DNA from: Solirubrobacter deserti
GTDB lineage: Bacteria > Actinomycetota > Thermoleophilia > Solirubrobacterales > Solirubrobacteraceae
Assembly (NCBI RefSeq): GCF_027587175.1
Contig: NZ_JAPCID010000027.1
Coordinates: forward strand, 38,925-102,924
DNA: 64,000 nucleotides
Direction of reading: 5' to 3'
Positions 42,104-51,610 of this stretch are shown here, piece after piece; the stretch's first letter is position 1; every line of letters starts with the position of its first letter. Below the pieces are notes generated by a model, which was not told the DNA's origin, did not search any database, and saw only the letters and a program-made list of their open reading frames with translations. Position numbers and translations under genes: made by a program.

Positions 42104-43315
42104 ATGGTCTCTCCGCGGCGGAACGTACCAAGCGACTTCGGCCTGCGGCTCACTGCCCGGATGGACGGTGACACCCTGCTCGGAGGCGAGCCGTTCCAGC
42201 TCGTGCGCCTCAGGCCCGAGTCGCGCGCCCGCATCCGCGCGTGGGAGGCGGGCGAGCCGGTCGGCGACGGCGGCGCGCTGGCCCGCGACCTGGTGATGGC
42301 GAACCTGGCGCAACCGCTCCCACCGCCGCTGCAGGCGAAGGTCAGCGTCGTGATCCCGACGCGCGACCGCACGCCGCTGGCGGTCCCGGACGCCGACGAG
42401 GTGATCGTCGTCGACGACGGCTCCGATGTGCCCGGTGCGACCATCCGCCGCGCGACCCGGGGCGGCGCCGCGGCCGCGCGCAACCACGGCCTGCGCGCCG
42501 CTCGCAACGAGCTCGTCGCGCTGCTCGACAGCGACACCGTCCCCCAGCCGGGCTGGCTGGAGCCGCTGCTCGCCCACTTCAACGACCCGCTGGTGGACAT
42601 CGTCGCCCCGCGGATCGTGCCGCTGAAGCCAGGCGGCTACGAGGCGCGCCGTTCGCCGCTGGATCGTGGCCCGGACGCGGCACGGGTGGTGCCGTACGGT
42701 CGCGTGCCGTTCGTGCCGGGCGCGGCGCTGCTGGTGAGACACCACGTGCGCTTCGACGAGACGCTCACCAGTGGCGGGGAGGACGTCGAGCTCGTGTGGC
42801 GCACGCCGTACGTGCGCTACGAGCCGGCCGCGCACGTCGCGCACGCGCACCGGACCGAGCCGCGCGCCTGGTTTGCGCGCCGGGTCTACTACGGACGGAC
42901 CGCCGCGCGGGTCGCGCAGCGCCACCCCGGCGAGGCGCGCCCGCTGCACGTCTCGCCCTGGACGACCGCCGCCTGGGCCGCCGCCCTGCTCGGCCGGCCC
43001 TACACCGCCGCGGCGATCACCGCCACCGCGACCGCCCTCCTCGCCCGCGACACCGGCCCGCAGACCGCCGCCCAGCTCGCCGCGCTCGGCACCCTCCGCT
43101 CCGGCCGCGTCGTCGCCGACGCCCTCACCCGCCACTGGTGGCCGCTGGCCGCGCTGCACCCGCGCACGCGCCTCGCCTTCCTCACCAAGCCGCCGCTCGC
43201 CATCGTCGACGACCTCGCCTACGGCACCGGCGTCTGGCTCGGCTGCGTCGAGCGTCGCACGATCGACCCGCTTCTGCCCGCCCGACCATGGAAGCTGGCC
43301 CGACGCACTCTGTAA
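42104..43315 (+). CDS. Second MftF-like family-2 glycosyltransferase
   Basis: A 403-residue GT2 enzyme with the same plan as MftF: the short N-terminal domain GLRLTARMDGDTLLGGEPFQ, then VSVVIPTRDRTPL, EVIVVDDGSDVPG, AAAARNHGLRAARNE and ALLDSDTVPQPGW. It is longer at the C-terminus (about residues 290-400, Ala-rich with hydrophobic stretches). It diverges from mftA with only about 15 bases between the start codons, so the two promoters must overlap coding sequence; an ATG at 42161 is an alternative start. It probably adds glucose units to mycofactocin or a related carrier. Confidence 0.84.
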   Translation: MVSPRRNVPSDFGLRLTARMDGDTLLGGEPFQLVRLRPESRARIRAWEAGEPVGDGGALARDLVMANLAQPLPPPLQAKVSVVIPTRDRTPLAVPDADEVIVVDDGSDVPGATIRRATRGGAAAARNHGLRAARNELVALLDSDTVPQPGWLEPLLAHFNDPLVDIVAPRIVPLKPGGYEARRSPLDRGPDAARVVPYGRVPFVPGAALLVRHHVRFDETLTSGGEDVELVWRTPYVRYEPAAHVAHAHRTEPRAWFARRVYYGRTAARVAQRHPGEARPLHVSPWTTAAWAAALLGRPYTAAAITATATALLARDTGPQTAAQLAALGTLRSGRVVADALTRHWWPLAALHPRTRLAFLTKPPLAIVDDLAYGTGVWLGCVERRTIDPLLPARPWKLARRTL

Positions 43316-43328
43316 GACTCCCGCGCCG

Positions 43329-45296
43329 ATGAAGAAGTGGGTCGTCATCGCGGCCTGGCTGATCGCCGCCGCGGTCGCCTTCCCGTTCCAGTCCGAGCTG
43401 CAGGTCCTCGCCTCCGATGAGAGCGACGCGTTCAAGGACCGCGGCGCCGAGTCCACCCGCGTCGACGAGCTGATCGACACACGCTTCGAGGGCGGCAACG
43501 AGACCACCGCGGTGATCGTCTACGAACGCCCCGAGCCGGAGCGCGCGCTCGCCGACGGCGTGAGAATGTGCGAGCGGATCCCGGACGTCGCGCGGATCAT
43601 CACGGCCTATCAGGGCGTGTGCGGCGAGCTGCCGGCGATCAGCCCGCCGCAGTCGAGCCCGATCACGCCGTTCGGTAACGACGGCACGACGAACCTGACG
43701 ACGGTCTGGACGCGCGACGACGCGACCGAGTCGGTCGTTCGCGATGTCGCCGTCATGCGAGAGATCCGGCCGGACTGGGCCTACGTCACCGGCGAGGCGG
43801 CCTTCGCGGCCGACCAGGCCGAGGCGCTGGCGGGCATCGACGAGACGCTGCTGGTCGCCACGCTGATCCTCGTCCTGGTGCTGCTGCTGATCATCTACCG
43901 CAGCCCGACGATCGCGCTCGTGCCGCTGCTGGTGGTCGGCATCGCCTACCTGGTCGCGGCGGGCGTCGTCTACGCGGGCGCGCGCGCCGGCCTCTACCAG
44001 GCCACGGGCCAGGCGACCGCGATCCTGATCGTGCTGATGTTCGGCGCGGGCACGGACTACTGCCTGTTGCTGCTCGCCCGCTACCGGGAGGAGCTGGCGA
44101 CGAACGCACCCGACCCGATGGGGACCGCGCTCAGGCGCACCGCGCCCGCGATCGTCTCCGCGGGCGGGATCGTCGTCGTCGCGATGCTCGTCCTCAGCCT
44201 CGCCGACTACAACGCCACGCGCTGGATGGGACCCGTGCTCGCGATCGGCACCGCGATCACCGTCCTGGCCGGCGTGACGCTGCTGCCCGCGGTCCTCTCC
44301 GTGCTGCCGCACAAGGCCTTCACGCACAAGCAGCCGATCGGCGCGATCTGGCCGCGCATCGGCGCGCTCGTCCGGCGCCGCCCGCTGGTGCTCGCGACCG
44401 CCGTCGTCGCCCTGCTGGTCGCGGGCGCGCTGGCCAACACGCGCGACCAGCGGACGCTCACCTTCGACGAGCAGTTCCGCGAGACGCCGGAGTCGGTCAC
44501 CGGCCTGCAGGCGCTGCAGGCGAACTTCCCGCCCGGCCAGGCCGGCCCGGTGGACCTGCTGGTGCCGTTCGAGGTCTCCAACGCCGACAACTATCCGTAC
44601 CTCGGCCTGGACCTGGCCCACAGCGTCGACCCGGTCGGCACGTCGCGCGACGGGAAGCTCGCGCTGATCCGCGTCACGCTGCTCGGCAGCCCGTTCGGGC
44701 CGGGCGGGGACACGATCCCGCGCCTGCGCGAGAACGCGCGCAAGTTCAGCCCGCAGGCGATGATCGGCGGCCCGACGGCCGAGGCGCTGGACTCCGAGAA
44801 CGCGCTCGCCCGCGACGCGCGGCTGATCATCCCGCTGACGCTCGCGCTCGTGCTGGTGATCGTGGCGGTGCTGCTGCGCAGCCTGATCGCCCCGATCTAC
44901 GCCGTCGCGACCGTCATCCTGTCCTACGCGTTCGCGCTCGGGGTCTCCGCGCTGCTGTTCGAAGCGACCGACCCGGCGATGCCGCTGTTCACGTTCATCT
45001 TCCTGGTCGCGCTGGGCGTGGACTACAACGTCTTCCTGCTCACCCGCATCCGGGAGGCGCGGCGCGACCTCGCCCCGCAGGACGCGGTGATCGCCGGCCT
45101 CGAACGCACCGGAGGCGTGATCACCAGCGCCGGGCTGATCCTCGCCGGCACGTTCTGCACGCTGCTGGCGACGCAGCTGGAGAGCCTGTTCCAGGTGGGC
45201 TTCACGGTGGCGCTGGGCCTGCTGGTGGACACCTTCCTGATCCGCATCTTCCTCGTGCCGTCGATCGCGGTCCTTCTACGATCAAAGGCTCTATGA
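43329..45296 (+). CDS. MMPL/RND-family transporter
   Basis: A 655-residue RND-superfamily transporter of the MMPL type. It has an N-terminal helix, a large outer domain (about residues 25-165), a bundle of five helices with the hallmark FGAGTDYCLLLLARYREEL, a second outer domain, and a second bundle with VALGVDYNVFLLTRIREAR. The intramembrane Asp-Tyr pairs needed for proton relay are present in both. Substrates of such proteins are lipids, glycolipids or drugs. Thirteen bases after the glycosyltransferase; the stop overlaps fprA. Confidence 0.91.
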   Translation: MKKWVVIAAWLIAAAVAFPFQSELQVLASDESDAFKDRGAESTRVDELIDTRFEGGNETTAVIVYERPEPERALADGVRMCERIPDVARIITAYQGVCGELPAISPPQSSPITPFGNDGTTNLTTVWTRDDATESVVRDVAVMREIRPDWAYVTGEAAFAADQAEALAGIDETLLVATLILVLVLLLIIYRSPTIALVPLLVVGIAYLVAAGVVYAGARAGLYQATGQATAILIVLMFGAGTDYCLLLLARYREELATNAPDPMGTALRRTAPAIVSAGGIVVVAMLVLSLADYNATRWMGPVLAIGTAITVLAGVTLLPAVLSVLPHKAFTHKQPIGAIWPRIGALVRRRPLVLATAVVALLVAGALANTRDQRTLTFDEQFRETPESVTGLQALQANFPPGQAGPVDLLVPFEVSNADNYPYLGLDLAHSVDPVGTSRDGKLALIRVTLLGSPFGPGGDTIPRLRENARKFSPQAMIGGPTAEALDSENALARDARLIIPLTLALVLVIVAVLLRSLIAPIYAVATVILSYAFALGVSALLFEATDPAMPLFTFIFLVALGVDYNVFLLTRIREARRDLAPQDAVIAGLERTGGVITSAGLILAGTFCTLLATQLESLFQVGFTVALGLLVDTFLIRIFLVPSIAVLLRSKAL

Positions 45297-46672
45297 GTGA
45301 GAACGCGCTGCGCGTGGCAGTCGTCGGTGCCGGTCCGTCGGGGTTCTACGCCACCGACCAGCTGCTCAAGGCCGGATTCGAAGTCGACCTGCTGGAGGTC
45401 CTCCCGACCCCGTTCGGCCTCGTCCGCGCCGGCGTGGCTCCCGATCACCCGAAGATTAAGAGCGTCACGCGCGTGTACGAGAAGACCGCGAAGCATCCCG
45501 GCTTCCGCTTCTTCGGCGGCGTCGAGCTCGGCGGCCACGTCACCCGCGAGGACCTGCTGGACCGCTACCACGCGGTGCTCTACGCGGTCGGCACCGCCAG
45601 CGACAACAAGCTCGGCATCCCGGGCGAGGACCGGCCCGGCTCGCACGGCGCCCTCGAGTTCGTCGCCTGGTACAACGGCCACCCGGACTACGCCGACCAC
45701 GAGTTCGACCTCACCGCCACGCGCGCGGTTGTGATCGGCAACGGCAACGTCGCGGTCGACGTCGCGCGCATGCTCGTCCTGGATCCGGACGAGATGGCCG
45801 TCACGGACACCGCCGACCACGCGATCGGCCCGCTCGCCTCCGCGTCCGTGCACGAGGTGATCGTCCTCGGCCGCCGCGGGCCCGCGCAGGCCGCGTTCAC
45901 CACGCCGGAGCTGCGCGAGCTGGGCGAGCTCACGCGCGCGGACATCGTCGTCGACCCCGCCGACCTCGAGCTCGACGAGTACAGCGCGCAGTGGCTGGAG
46001 GAGCAGGGCGAGCCGACCAACCAGCGCAACGTCGAGCTCATGCGGGAGTACGCCGCGCGCGAGCCGCACGGCCACGAGCGTCGCGTCGAGCTGCGCTTCC
46101 TGCGCTCCCCGCTGGAGATCCTCGGCGAAGGCGAGGACGGCCCCGTCACCGGCGTGCGGATCGGCATCAACAAGATCGAGAACGGCCGCGCCGTGCCCAC
46201 GGGCGAGGAGGAGGTCATCTCCTGCGGCCTGGTCATCCGCTCGATCGGCTACCGCGGCGCGCCGCTCGCCGGCATCCCCTTCGACGAGCGCAAGGGCCTG
46301 ATCTCCAACCTCGGCGGGCGCGTCCTGAACCCGGAGACGGGGGAGCACGAGCTCGGCGAGTACGTCGTCGGCTGGGTCAAGCGCGGCCCGTCGGGCGTGA
46401 TCGGCACCAACAAGAAGGACGCGACGGACACCGTCGCGCGCATCATCGAGGACCGCGACGCGGGCAAGCTCAACGCGCCCAAGAACGCGGATGCCGACGA
46501 GGTGCCGAAGTTCCTGGCCGAGGTCTGCCCGAGCGTCGTCACGTGGGACGGCTGGCGCGCCATCGACGTGCACGAGACCGGTCTGGGCGAGCCGCAGGGC
46601 CGCCCGCGCGTGAAGCTCGTCCGCACGGGCGAGATGGTCGACGTCGCCTCAGGCGCGCTTAGCCAGCCTTAG
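45293..46672 (+). CDS. fprA: Ferredoxin-NADP+ reductase, FprA type
   Basis: A 459-residue FAD enzyme of the adrenodoxin-reductase-like family. The FAD site is VVGAGPSGFYATDQLL, the signature VLPTPFGLVRAGVAPDHPKIKSV follows, and the NADP site is VVIGNGNVAVDVARML. FprA passes electrons between NADPH and ferredoxin, for example to P450s; a P450 is encoded at the left end of the window. ATG overlaps the MMPL stop (ATGA); the 3' end overlaps the convergent PucR gene. Confidence 0.93.
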   Translation: MSENALRVAVVGAGPSGFYATDQLLKAGFEVDLLEVLPTPFGLVRAGVAPDHPKIKSVTRVYEKTAKHPGFRFFGGVELGGHVTREDLLDRYHAVLYAVGTASDNKLGIPGEDRPGSHGALEFVAWYNGHPDYADHEFDLTATRAVVIGNGNVAVDVARMLVLDPDEMAVTDTADHAIGPLASASVHEVIVLGRRGPAQAAFTTPELRELGELTRADIVVDPADLELDEYSAQWLEEQGEPTNQRNVELMREYAAREPHGHERRVELRFLRSPLEILGEGEDGPVTGVRIGINKIENGRAVPTGEEEVISCGLVIRSIGYRGAPLAGIPFDERKGLISNLGGRVLNPETGEHELGEYVVGWVKRGPSGVIGTNKKDATDTVARIIEDRDAGKLNAPKNADADEVPKFLAEVCPSVVTWDGWRAIDVHETGLGEPQGRPRVKLVRTGEMVDVASGALSQP

Positions 46673-47662
46673 CGCCACGTGGCACAGCAGCCGGTCCTCA
46701 CCCTTGTTGAGGTCCACGCCCGCGATCTCCTCGATGCGCCGCAGCCGGTAGTAGAGGCTCGTGCGGTGCAGCCACAGCTCGGCGGCGGTCTGCTTGACGT
46801 CGCCGGCGTGGTCGAGATAGGTCTCGAGCGTCAGCGCGAGCTGCTCGTGCTCGAGCAGTGAGCGCACGCCGGCGGGAAGGTCGCCGAGCGCGGTGGGGGG
46901 CAGCGCGGACAGCAGCCGCTGCGCGCGCAGGTCGTCCCAGCGCGTGACGCCGCTCTCGCCCAGCGCCGCCTGCGCGTGCCGGTGCGAGCGCGGCACGCCG
47001 CGCAGGTCCGCGATCGGTTCGCCCACGCCGATCGGGCCCTCGAGCCCGTCGAGGTGGTGCGGGGCGACGATCGCCGCCGCCTCGCCGACGAGCGCGTGCT
47101 TGGCCGGCGTGCGGGTCCGCAGCTCCTCCACCGCGCCGACGCACACGACCACCGGCCGCTGCGGCAGATAGCGCTCCTGGTCGAGGGCGGCGGCCGCGTC
47201 GGACGCGCCGGCCAGCAGCGCCGTGAGCAGCTGCAGCTCGCGTCGGCGGCGCTCTCGCTGGGTGTCGGCCTCGCTCTGCAGGACGGCGGCCGCGTCGGCG
47301 GCGGACGTGCGGGCCAGCTCGAGCTCGGGGGCCTCGACGGGGCGGTCTTCGAGCAGCCACAGATAGCCGAGGCGGCGCCGCGCGCGCAGGATCGGGATGC
47401 ACAGTCGCGCCTCCATCCCGTTCGCGGGGTGCGGCGGGATGTGGACGGGCTCGGTGGCGGAGCGGATGCCGTGCCCGAACAGCACCTCGCGTGCCCAGGC
47501 GGGCGCCGCGCGGCCGAGGATGCTGGCGGTGCGCAGCGTGTCCAGCTCGCCGAACTGGGAAGAGTACGCGAGCGGGCGCAGGTCGACGTCGTCCACCAGC
47601 ACGGGCCGGTTCAGCCGCACGCTGAGCGCGTCGACGATCTCCTGGAGCGCGTCCTCGCTCAT
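46649..47662 (-). CDS. PucR-family regulator of proline catabolism
   Basis: A 337-residue PucR/CdaR-type activator. The C-terminal helix-turn-helix is VKQTAAELWLHRTSLYYRLRRIEEIAG; the N-terminal half is an uncharacterised sensor region (LVDDVDLRPLAYSSQFGELDTLR). PucR relatives such as PruR activate proline-use genes in actinobacteria. It directly follows the two proline catabolic genes on the same strand with no gap, which supports that assignment. The ligand is probably proline or a downstream product. Confidence 0.88.
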   Translation of the reverse strand: MSEDALQEIVDALSVRLNRPVLVDDVDLRPLAYSSQFGELDTLRTASILGRAAPAWAREVLFGHGIRSATEPVHIPPHPANGMEARLCIPILRARRRLGYLWLLEDRPVEAPELELARTSAADAAAVLQSEADTQRERRRRELQLLTALLAGASDAAAALDQERYLPQRPVVVCVGAVEELRTRTPAKHALVGEAAAIVAPHHLDGLEGPIGVGEPIADLRGVPRSHRHAQAALGESGVTRWDDLRAQRLLSALPPTALGDLPAGVRSLLEHEQLALTLETYLDHAGDVKQTAAELWLHRTSLYYRLRRIEEIAGVDLNKGEDRLLCHVALRLAKRA

Positions 47663-49213
47663 CTACACCACGAGGCCGTGGCGCATCGTGTCCTCGGTCA
47701 CGACGCGCGGTTCGACGAACTGCAGCAGGTAGTCCGGGCCGCCGGCCTTCGTGCCGGTGCCCGAGAGCCGGTTGCCGCCGAAGGGCTGGCGGGCGACCAT
47801 CGCGCCGGTGATGTGGCGGTTGACGTAGAGGTTGCCGACGGGGAGGAGCCGGCTCACGCGCTCGACGGTCGCCGGGTCGCGAGAGAACAGGCCGCCGGTG
47901 AGCGCGAACGGCTGCGCGCCGACGATCGCGCACGCCTCATCCACCGATCGCACGCTCTCGACCGCGAGCACGGGCCCGAAGATCTCCTCCTCGGTCACGC
48001 GCGAGCCGACCGGGAGGCCGTCGATCACGGCGGGGGCGACGAAGTGGCCGTGCGGCGGCACCGTCCCGGGTTGGTGGACGCGGGCGCCCTGGTCGCGGGC
48101 GGTCTGGACGAACGCGTGGATGCGGTCGCGGGCGGCGGGCTCGATCACCGGCGGCACGTCGACGCCGAAGCGCTCCGCCTGGTCGATCAGCAGCTGGTCG
48201 ACCGCGCCGTGCAGGCGCTCGAGCAGCGTGTCCTTGACGCGGTGGTGCACGAGCGCGCGGGCGGCCGCGGAGCACTTCTGGCCCGCGAACCCGAACGCCG
48301 AGTACACGAGCGCGGGGACGGCGTCGTCGAGGTCGGCGTCGGCGTCGACGATCACGCAGTTCTTGCCGCCCATCTCGGCCACGACGCGCTTGAGATGACG
48401 CTGGCCGGGTTGCAGCTCCGCCGCGGTCTTCAGGATGCTCAGGCCGACCGCGCCGGAGCCGGTGAAGGCGATCGTGTGGACGCCGGGGTGCGCGACCAGC
48501 GCTGCACCCACGTCCCCCTCGCCGGGCAGCAGGTTGAGCGCCGCCGGCGGCACGCCCGCGGCGTGGAAGGCCTCGACGAGCGCGAGCGCGCACGCCGGTG
48601 ACTGCTCGGCGGGCTTGAGCACGACGCCGTTGCCCGTGGCGAGGCCGGCGGCGACCATCCCGGCGGGGATCGCGAGCGGGAAGTTCCACGGGCCGACGAC
48701 CGCGACCACGCCGCGCGCGGCGTAGCGCAGCGTGTTGCGCTCGCCCGGCAGCTGGACGAGCCCGTCGGTGGACTCGAGCGCGATCGCCCGCTGCGCGTAG
48801 TACTCGAGGAAGTCGATCGCCTCGCAGACGTCGGCGTCGGCTTCCGGCCAGGGCTTGGCGCACTCGCGGACGGCGAGCGCGGCCAGCTGGGGGCGGCGGC
48901 GCCGCAGCTCCCCGGCCGCGCGCGACAGGATCGCCGCGCGGGCGTGCGCGCCCTTGGCCTCCCACGCCGGCGCGGCGCGGGCCGCCGCGTGGACCGCGGC
49001 GTCGACGTCGGCTTCGGTGGCCGCGGTGACCTCCGCCACGACGCGGGTGGGGGCGCCGGGATCGGTGCTCGTGAAGGTCGGTGCGTCGCGGCGCTCACCG
49101 GCGACGATCACCGGCACCGACCACGGCAGCGCGAGGGCGATCAGCGCGTCGGTGAGCCCTGCCCGCACCGGCGCGCGCCGCAGCTCCAGCAGCGGTTCGT
49201 TCGTGAAGCTCAC
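47663..49213 (-). CDS. 1-pyrroline-5-carboxylate dehydrogenase
   Basis: A 516-residue aldehyde dehydrogenase that oxidises glutamate semialdehyde to glutamate with NAD. Cofactor and catalytic motifs: VGPWNFPLAIPAGMVAAGL, TGSGAVGLSI, the Glu in VAEMGGKNC and the nucleophile Cys in FAGQKCSAAAR. Near the end, GNLYVNRHITGAMVARQPFGG is specific to the P5C dehydrogenase branch. The GTG start overlaps the proline dehydrogenase stop (GTGA), so the pair forms a two-step proline degradation operon with the PucR gene. Confidence 0.93.
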   Translation of the reverse strand: MSFTNEPLLELRRAPVRAGLTDALIALALPWSVPVIVAGERRDAPTFTSTDPGAPTRVVAEVTAATEADVDAAVHAAARAAPAWEAKGAHARAAILSRAAGELRRRRPQLAALAVRECAKPWPEADADVCEAIDFLEYYAQRAIALESTDGLVQLPGERNTLRYAARGVVAVVGPWNFPLAIPAGMVAAGLATGNGVVLKPAEQSPACALALVEAFHAAGVPPAALNLLPGEGDVGAALVAHPGVHTIAFTGSGAVGLSILKTAAELQPGQRHLKRVVAEMGGKNCVIVDADADLDDAVPALVYSAFGFAGQKCSAAARALVHHRVKDTLLERLHGAVDQLLIDQAERFGVDVPPVIEPAARDRIHAFVQTARDQGARVHQPGTVPPHGHFVAPAVIDGLPVGSRVTEEEIFGPVLAVESVRSVDEACAIVGAQPFALTGGLFSRDPATVERVSRLLPVGNLYVNRHITGAMVARQPFGGNRLSGTGTKAGGPDYLLQFVEPRVVTEDTMRHGLVV

Positions 49214-50538
49214 GGCTTGGTGAGCAGGGCGTCGAGGTCCGCGCCGCGCGTCCGGTTGACCAGGAACGAGTCGTTGGACGTGTTCTCGAGCAGCCGGCGC
49301 ACGAGGTAGCTCATGCCGGCCACGAGGTCACCGACCGGGCAGTACGTGCGCACGCGCAGCCCCATGCCGGTGAGCGCCTGCTGCAGGTCGTCGCCGAGGC
49401 CGCGCAGGACCTGGAGCTCGAGGTCGCGGTCGGGCGCGCAGGCCAGCGCGTGCGCGATCGAGCGGACGTTGTGCGAGGCGATCGCGACGCGGACGTGCGG
49501 GCGCGCTTGGAGCAGGCGCCGGGTCAGGCACTCGAACGCGCGGTCGGATTCCACCTTGGTCTCGTACACGGGCGCGGCCCACCCGTGCTGGCGAGCCTCG
49601 ACCGTCTCGTGCTCCCAGTACGCGCCCTTCACGAGCCGGACCGTGAACGGCTGGGCGATGCCGTCCAGGAGCTGGTCGAGCTGCTCGTCGGCGTCCTTGA
49701 GATAGGCCTGCAGGACGATCCCCGCGGACGGGCCGTCCCGGAACTCGGGCTCGCCGAGCAGGTCGATGACCAGCTGCGTGATCAACTCGCGCGAGTCCAT
49801 CGACTCCATGTCCACGTGCAGGTGCGCGCCGACGCGCTTCGCCGTCCTGAGCAGCGTCCGGAGCCGGTGGCGCGCGTCCGCGATGCCCAGCTCGGGCGCA
49901 TCCGGCTTGACCTTGGCCGTGAGCGCCGTGACCTTGACGGAGAGGTTCACGCGCGGGACGACGTCCAGCGTGGGCCGGGCCGGCCACGTGCGTGCGGCGT
50001 CGGCGAGCGTGCGCAGGGCTTCGTCGCAGCGGCGCGCGTAGCGGTCGGCCTCCGCGGCGGTGACGGTCGCCTCGCCGAGCAGGTCCACGGACGCCGCGGC
50101 GCCTTCCCGCCACAGCTGCTCGAGCTTGGGCACCGCGTCGCCTGGGTCGGCGCCGACGATGAACCGCGTCGCCATCCGGTGCACCACCAGGTCCGCGAGG
50201 GCGCCGACCGCCGGGCCGCCCGCGCGGCGGGTCGAGACGCGCCGCGCGAAGCCGATCGGTGTGCCCGGCCGCTCCGCCTCGCCGAGGAGAGCAGCGAGGT
50301 GGGCGGCCAGGTCACGCCGGTTCTCGCACGCGGGCGCCACGTCGACGAGGCGGAAGAGCGCCGCACGCAGCGCAGGATCGCGCGCCAGCCACTCCATGCC
50401 CCGATCTTCGAGCGCCCGCGTGCGGGTGCGGCCGGCCTTCGCCTGACCGGCCGCGATCTGTCGCCCCAACGCACGCACCCGCGCCTCTTCAGGAGGAGTG
50501 GAACTGGGCGCGGCCGCGGGCGGGGCGACGATGGTCAT
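49210..50538 (-). CDS. Proline dehydrogenase
   Basis: A 442-residue FAD proline dehydrogenase that makes pyrroline-5-carboxylate. The (beta/alpha)8 barrel contains NLSVKVTAL, HLHVDMESMDSRELI, GIVLQAYLKDAD, RLVKGAYWEHE and the substrate-binding C-terminal YLVRRLLENTSNDSF. It is monofunctional, the dehydrogenase of the next step being a separate gene. First gene of the proline operon; divergent from the zinc dehydrogenase. Confidence 0.93.
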   Translation of the reverse strand: MTIVAPPAAAPSSTPPEEARVRALGRQIAAGQAKAGRTRTRALEDRGMEWLARDPALRAALFRLVDVAPACENRRDLAAHLAALLGEAERPGTPIGFARRVSTRRAGGPAVGALADLVVHRMATRFIVGADPGDAVPKLEQLWREGAAASVDLLGEATVTAAEADRYARRCDEALRTLADAARTWPARPTLDVVPRVNLSVKVTALTAKVKPDAPELGIADARHRLRTLLRTAKRVGAHLHVDMESMDSRELITQLVIDLLGEPEFRDGPSAGIVLQAYLKDADEQLDQLLDGIAQPFTVRLVKGAYWEHETVEARQHGWAAPVYETKVESDRAFECLTRRLLQARPHVRVAIASHNVRSIAHALACAPDRDLELQVLRGLGDDLQQALTGMGLRVRTYCPVGDLVAGMSYLVRRLLENTSNDSFLVNRTRGADLDALLTKP

Positions 50539-50614
50539 GCGCTTCGCGACGCTATGTGAGCAACCGTTTTGCCACCATCGTCACCCGTCCGGACTTCCTT
50601 AGACGAGTGTTCAA

Positions 50615-51610
50615 ATGCGCGCGATCGAATTTCACGGTGACGAACGGCTCGAGCTGGTCGAGCGGCCCGACCCGGCGCCCGCCCCGGGGCAATTGTTGAT
50701 CGCGCCCACCGCGGTCGGCATCTGCGGCACCGACGTCGAGATCTTCGAGGGCTCGCTCGCGTACTTCCGCATGGGCATCGCGGAGTATCCGATCGTGCCC
50801 GGGCACGAGTGGACCGGCGTGGTCGTCGACGTGGGGAAGGGGGTCGAGGGCTTTTCGGCCGGTGACCAGATCGTGGGCGAGGTCGCGATCGGGTGCGGTG
50901 TCTGCGTCCGCTGCCGGGCCGGCCGCAGCCACCTGTGCGCCCGCCGGACCGAGACCGGGATCGTGCACATGGACGGCGCGATGGCGTCGCGGATGGTGTT
51001 CCCGGCCGCCTACGCGCACGTGGTCCCGTTCGAGTCGCGTGCGGCGGCGCTCGTGGAGCCGACGTCCGTCGCTCTGCACGGCGTGACGCGCGGCCGGGTC
51101 GCCGGTCAGCACGTCGTCGTGATCGGGATCGGCCCGATCGGCCTGCTGGCGGCGCAGATCGCCCGCGCGCACGGTGCCGCGTCGGTCGTGGTCAGCGACA
51201 CGCGCGCCGACCGGCTCGAGCTCGCGGCGACGCTCGGCTTCGACACGTTCACGCCCGTGGGCGAGGACGGGCCGGACGTCGCGTTGCTGTGCGCCGGCGG
51301 CCAGGGCGCGATCCGCGCGGCGTTCGAGGCCGTCCGGCCGGGCGGCACGGTCGTCGCGCTCGGCCTCTCCGGCCGGCCCGAGATCCCGTTCGACTGGGAC
51401 GGCCTCGTCGTGCGCGACATCGACCTGATCGGCGTGCTCGGCTCCGTCGGCTACTGGGACGGCGCGATCGAGCTGATCGCGTCCGGCGCCGTGCAGACCG
51501 CTCCCCTCGTCACGCAGACGTTCGGGATCGAGCACGCCCGCGACGCGATCGAGCGGCTCGTCGATCCCGGCTCGCTGAAGGTGCTCGTCGAACCGACCTC
51601 GGCCGGCTAG
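50615..51610 (+). CDS. Zinc-dependent alcohol/polyol dehydrogenase
   Basis: A 331-residue medium-chain dehydrogenase. Catalytic zinc ligands are Cys37, His64 and Glu65; the structural zinc has Cys94, 97, 100 and 108; the Rossmann motif is GIGPIGLLAAQIA. It resembles threonine/sorbitol-type dehydrogenases. It stands alone, divergent from the proline genes and convergent with the CHAT gene with a four-base overlap of stop codons. Substrate unknown. Confidence 0.88.
   Translation: MRAIEFHGDERLELVERPDPAPAPGQLLIAPTAVGICGTDVEIFEGSLAYFRMGIAEYPIVPGHEWTGVVVDVGKGVEGFSAGDQIVGEVAIGCGVCVRCRAGRSHLCARRTETGIVHMDGAMASRMVFPAAYAHVVPFESRAAALVEPTSVALHGVTRGRVAGQHVVVIGIGPIGLLAAQIARAHGAASVVVSDTRADRLELAATLGFDTFTPVGEDGPDVALLCAGGQGAIRAAFEAVRPGGTVVALGLSGRPEIPFDWDGLVVRDIDLIGVLGSVGYWDGAIELIASGAVQTAPLVTQTFGIEHARDAIERLVDPGSLKVLVEPTSAG

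Noticed and set aside
39634..42600. A 988-codon leftward frame across mftA, mftC and mftD
   Set aside because: Only the last 384 codons (MftD) are protein-like. The rest is an out-of-frame reading of the mftC and glycosyltransferase regions.
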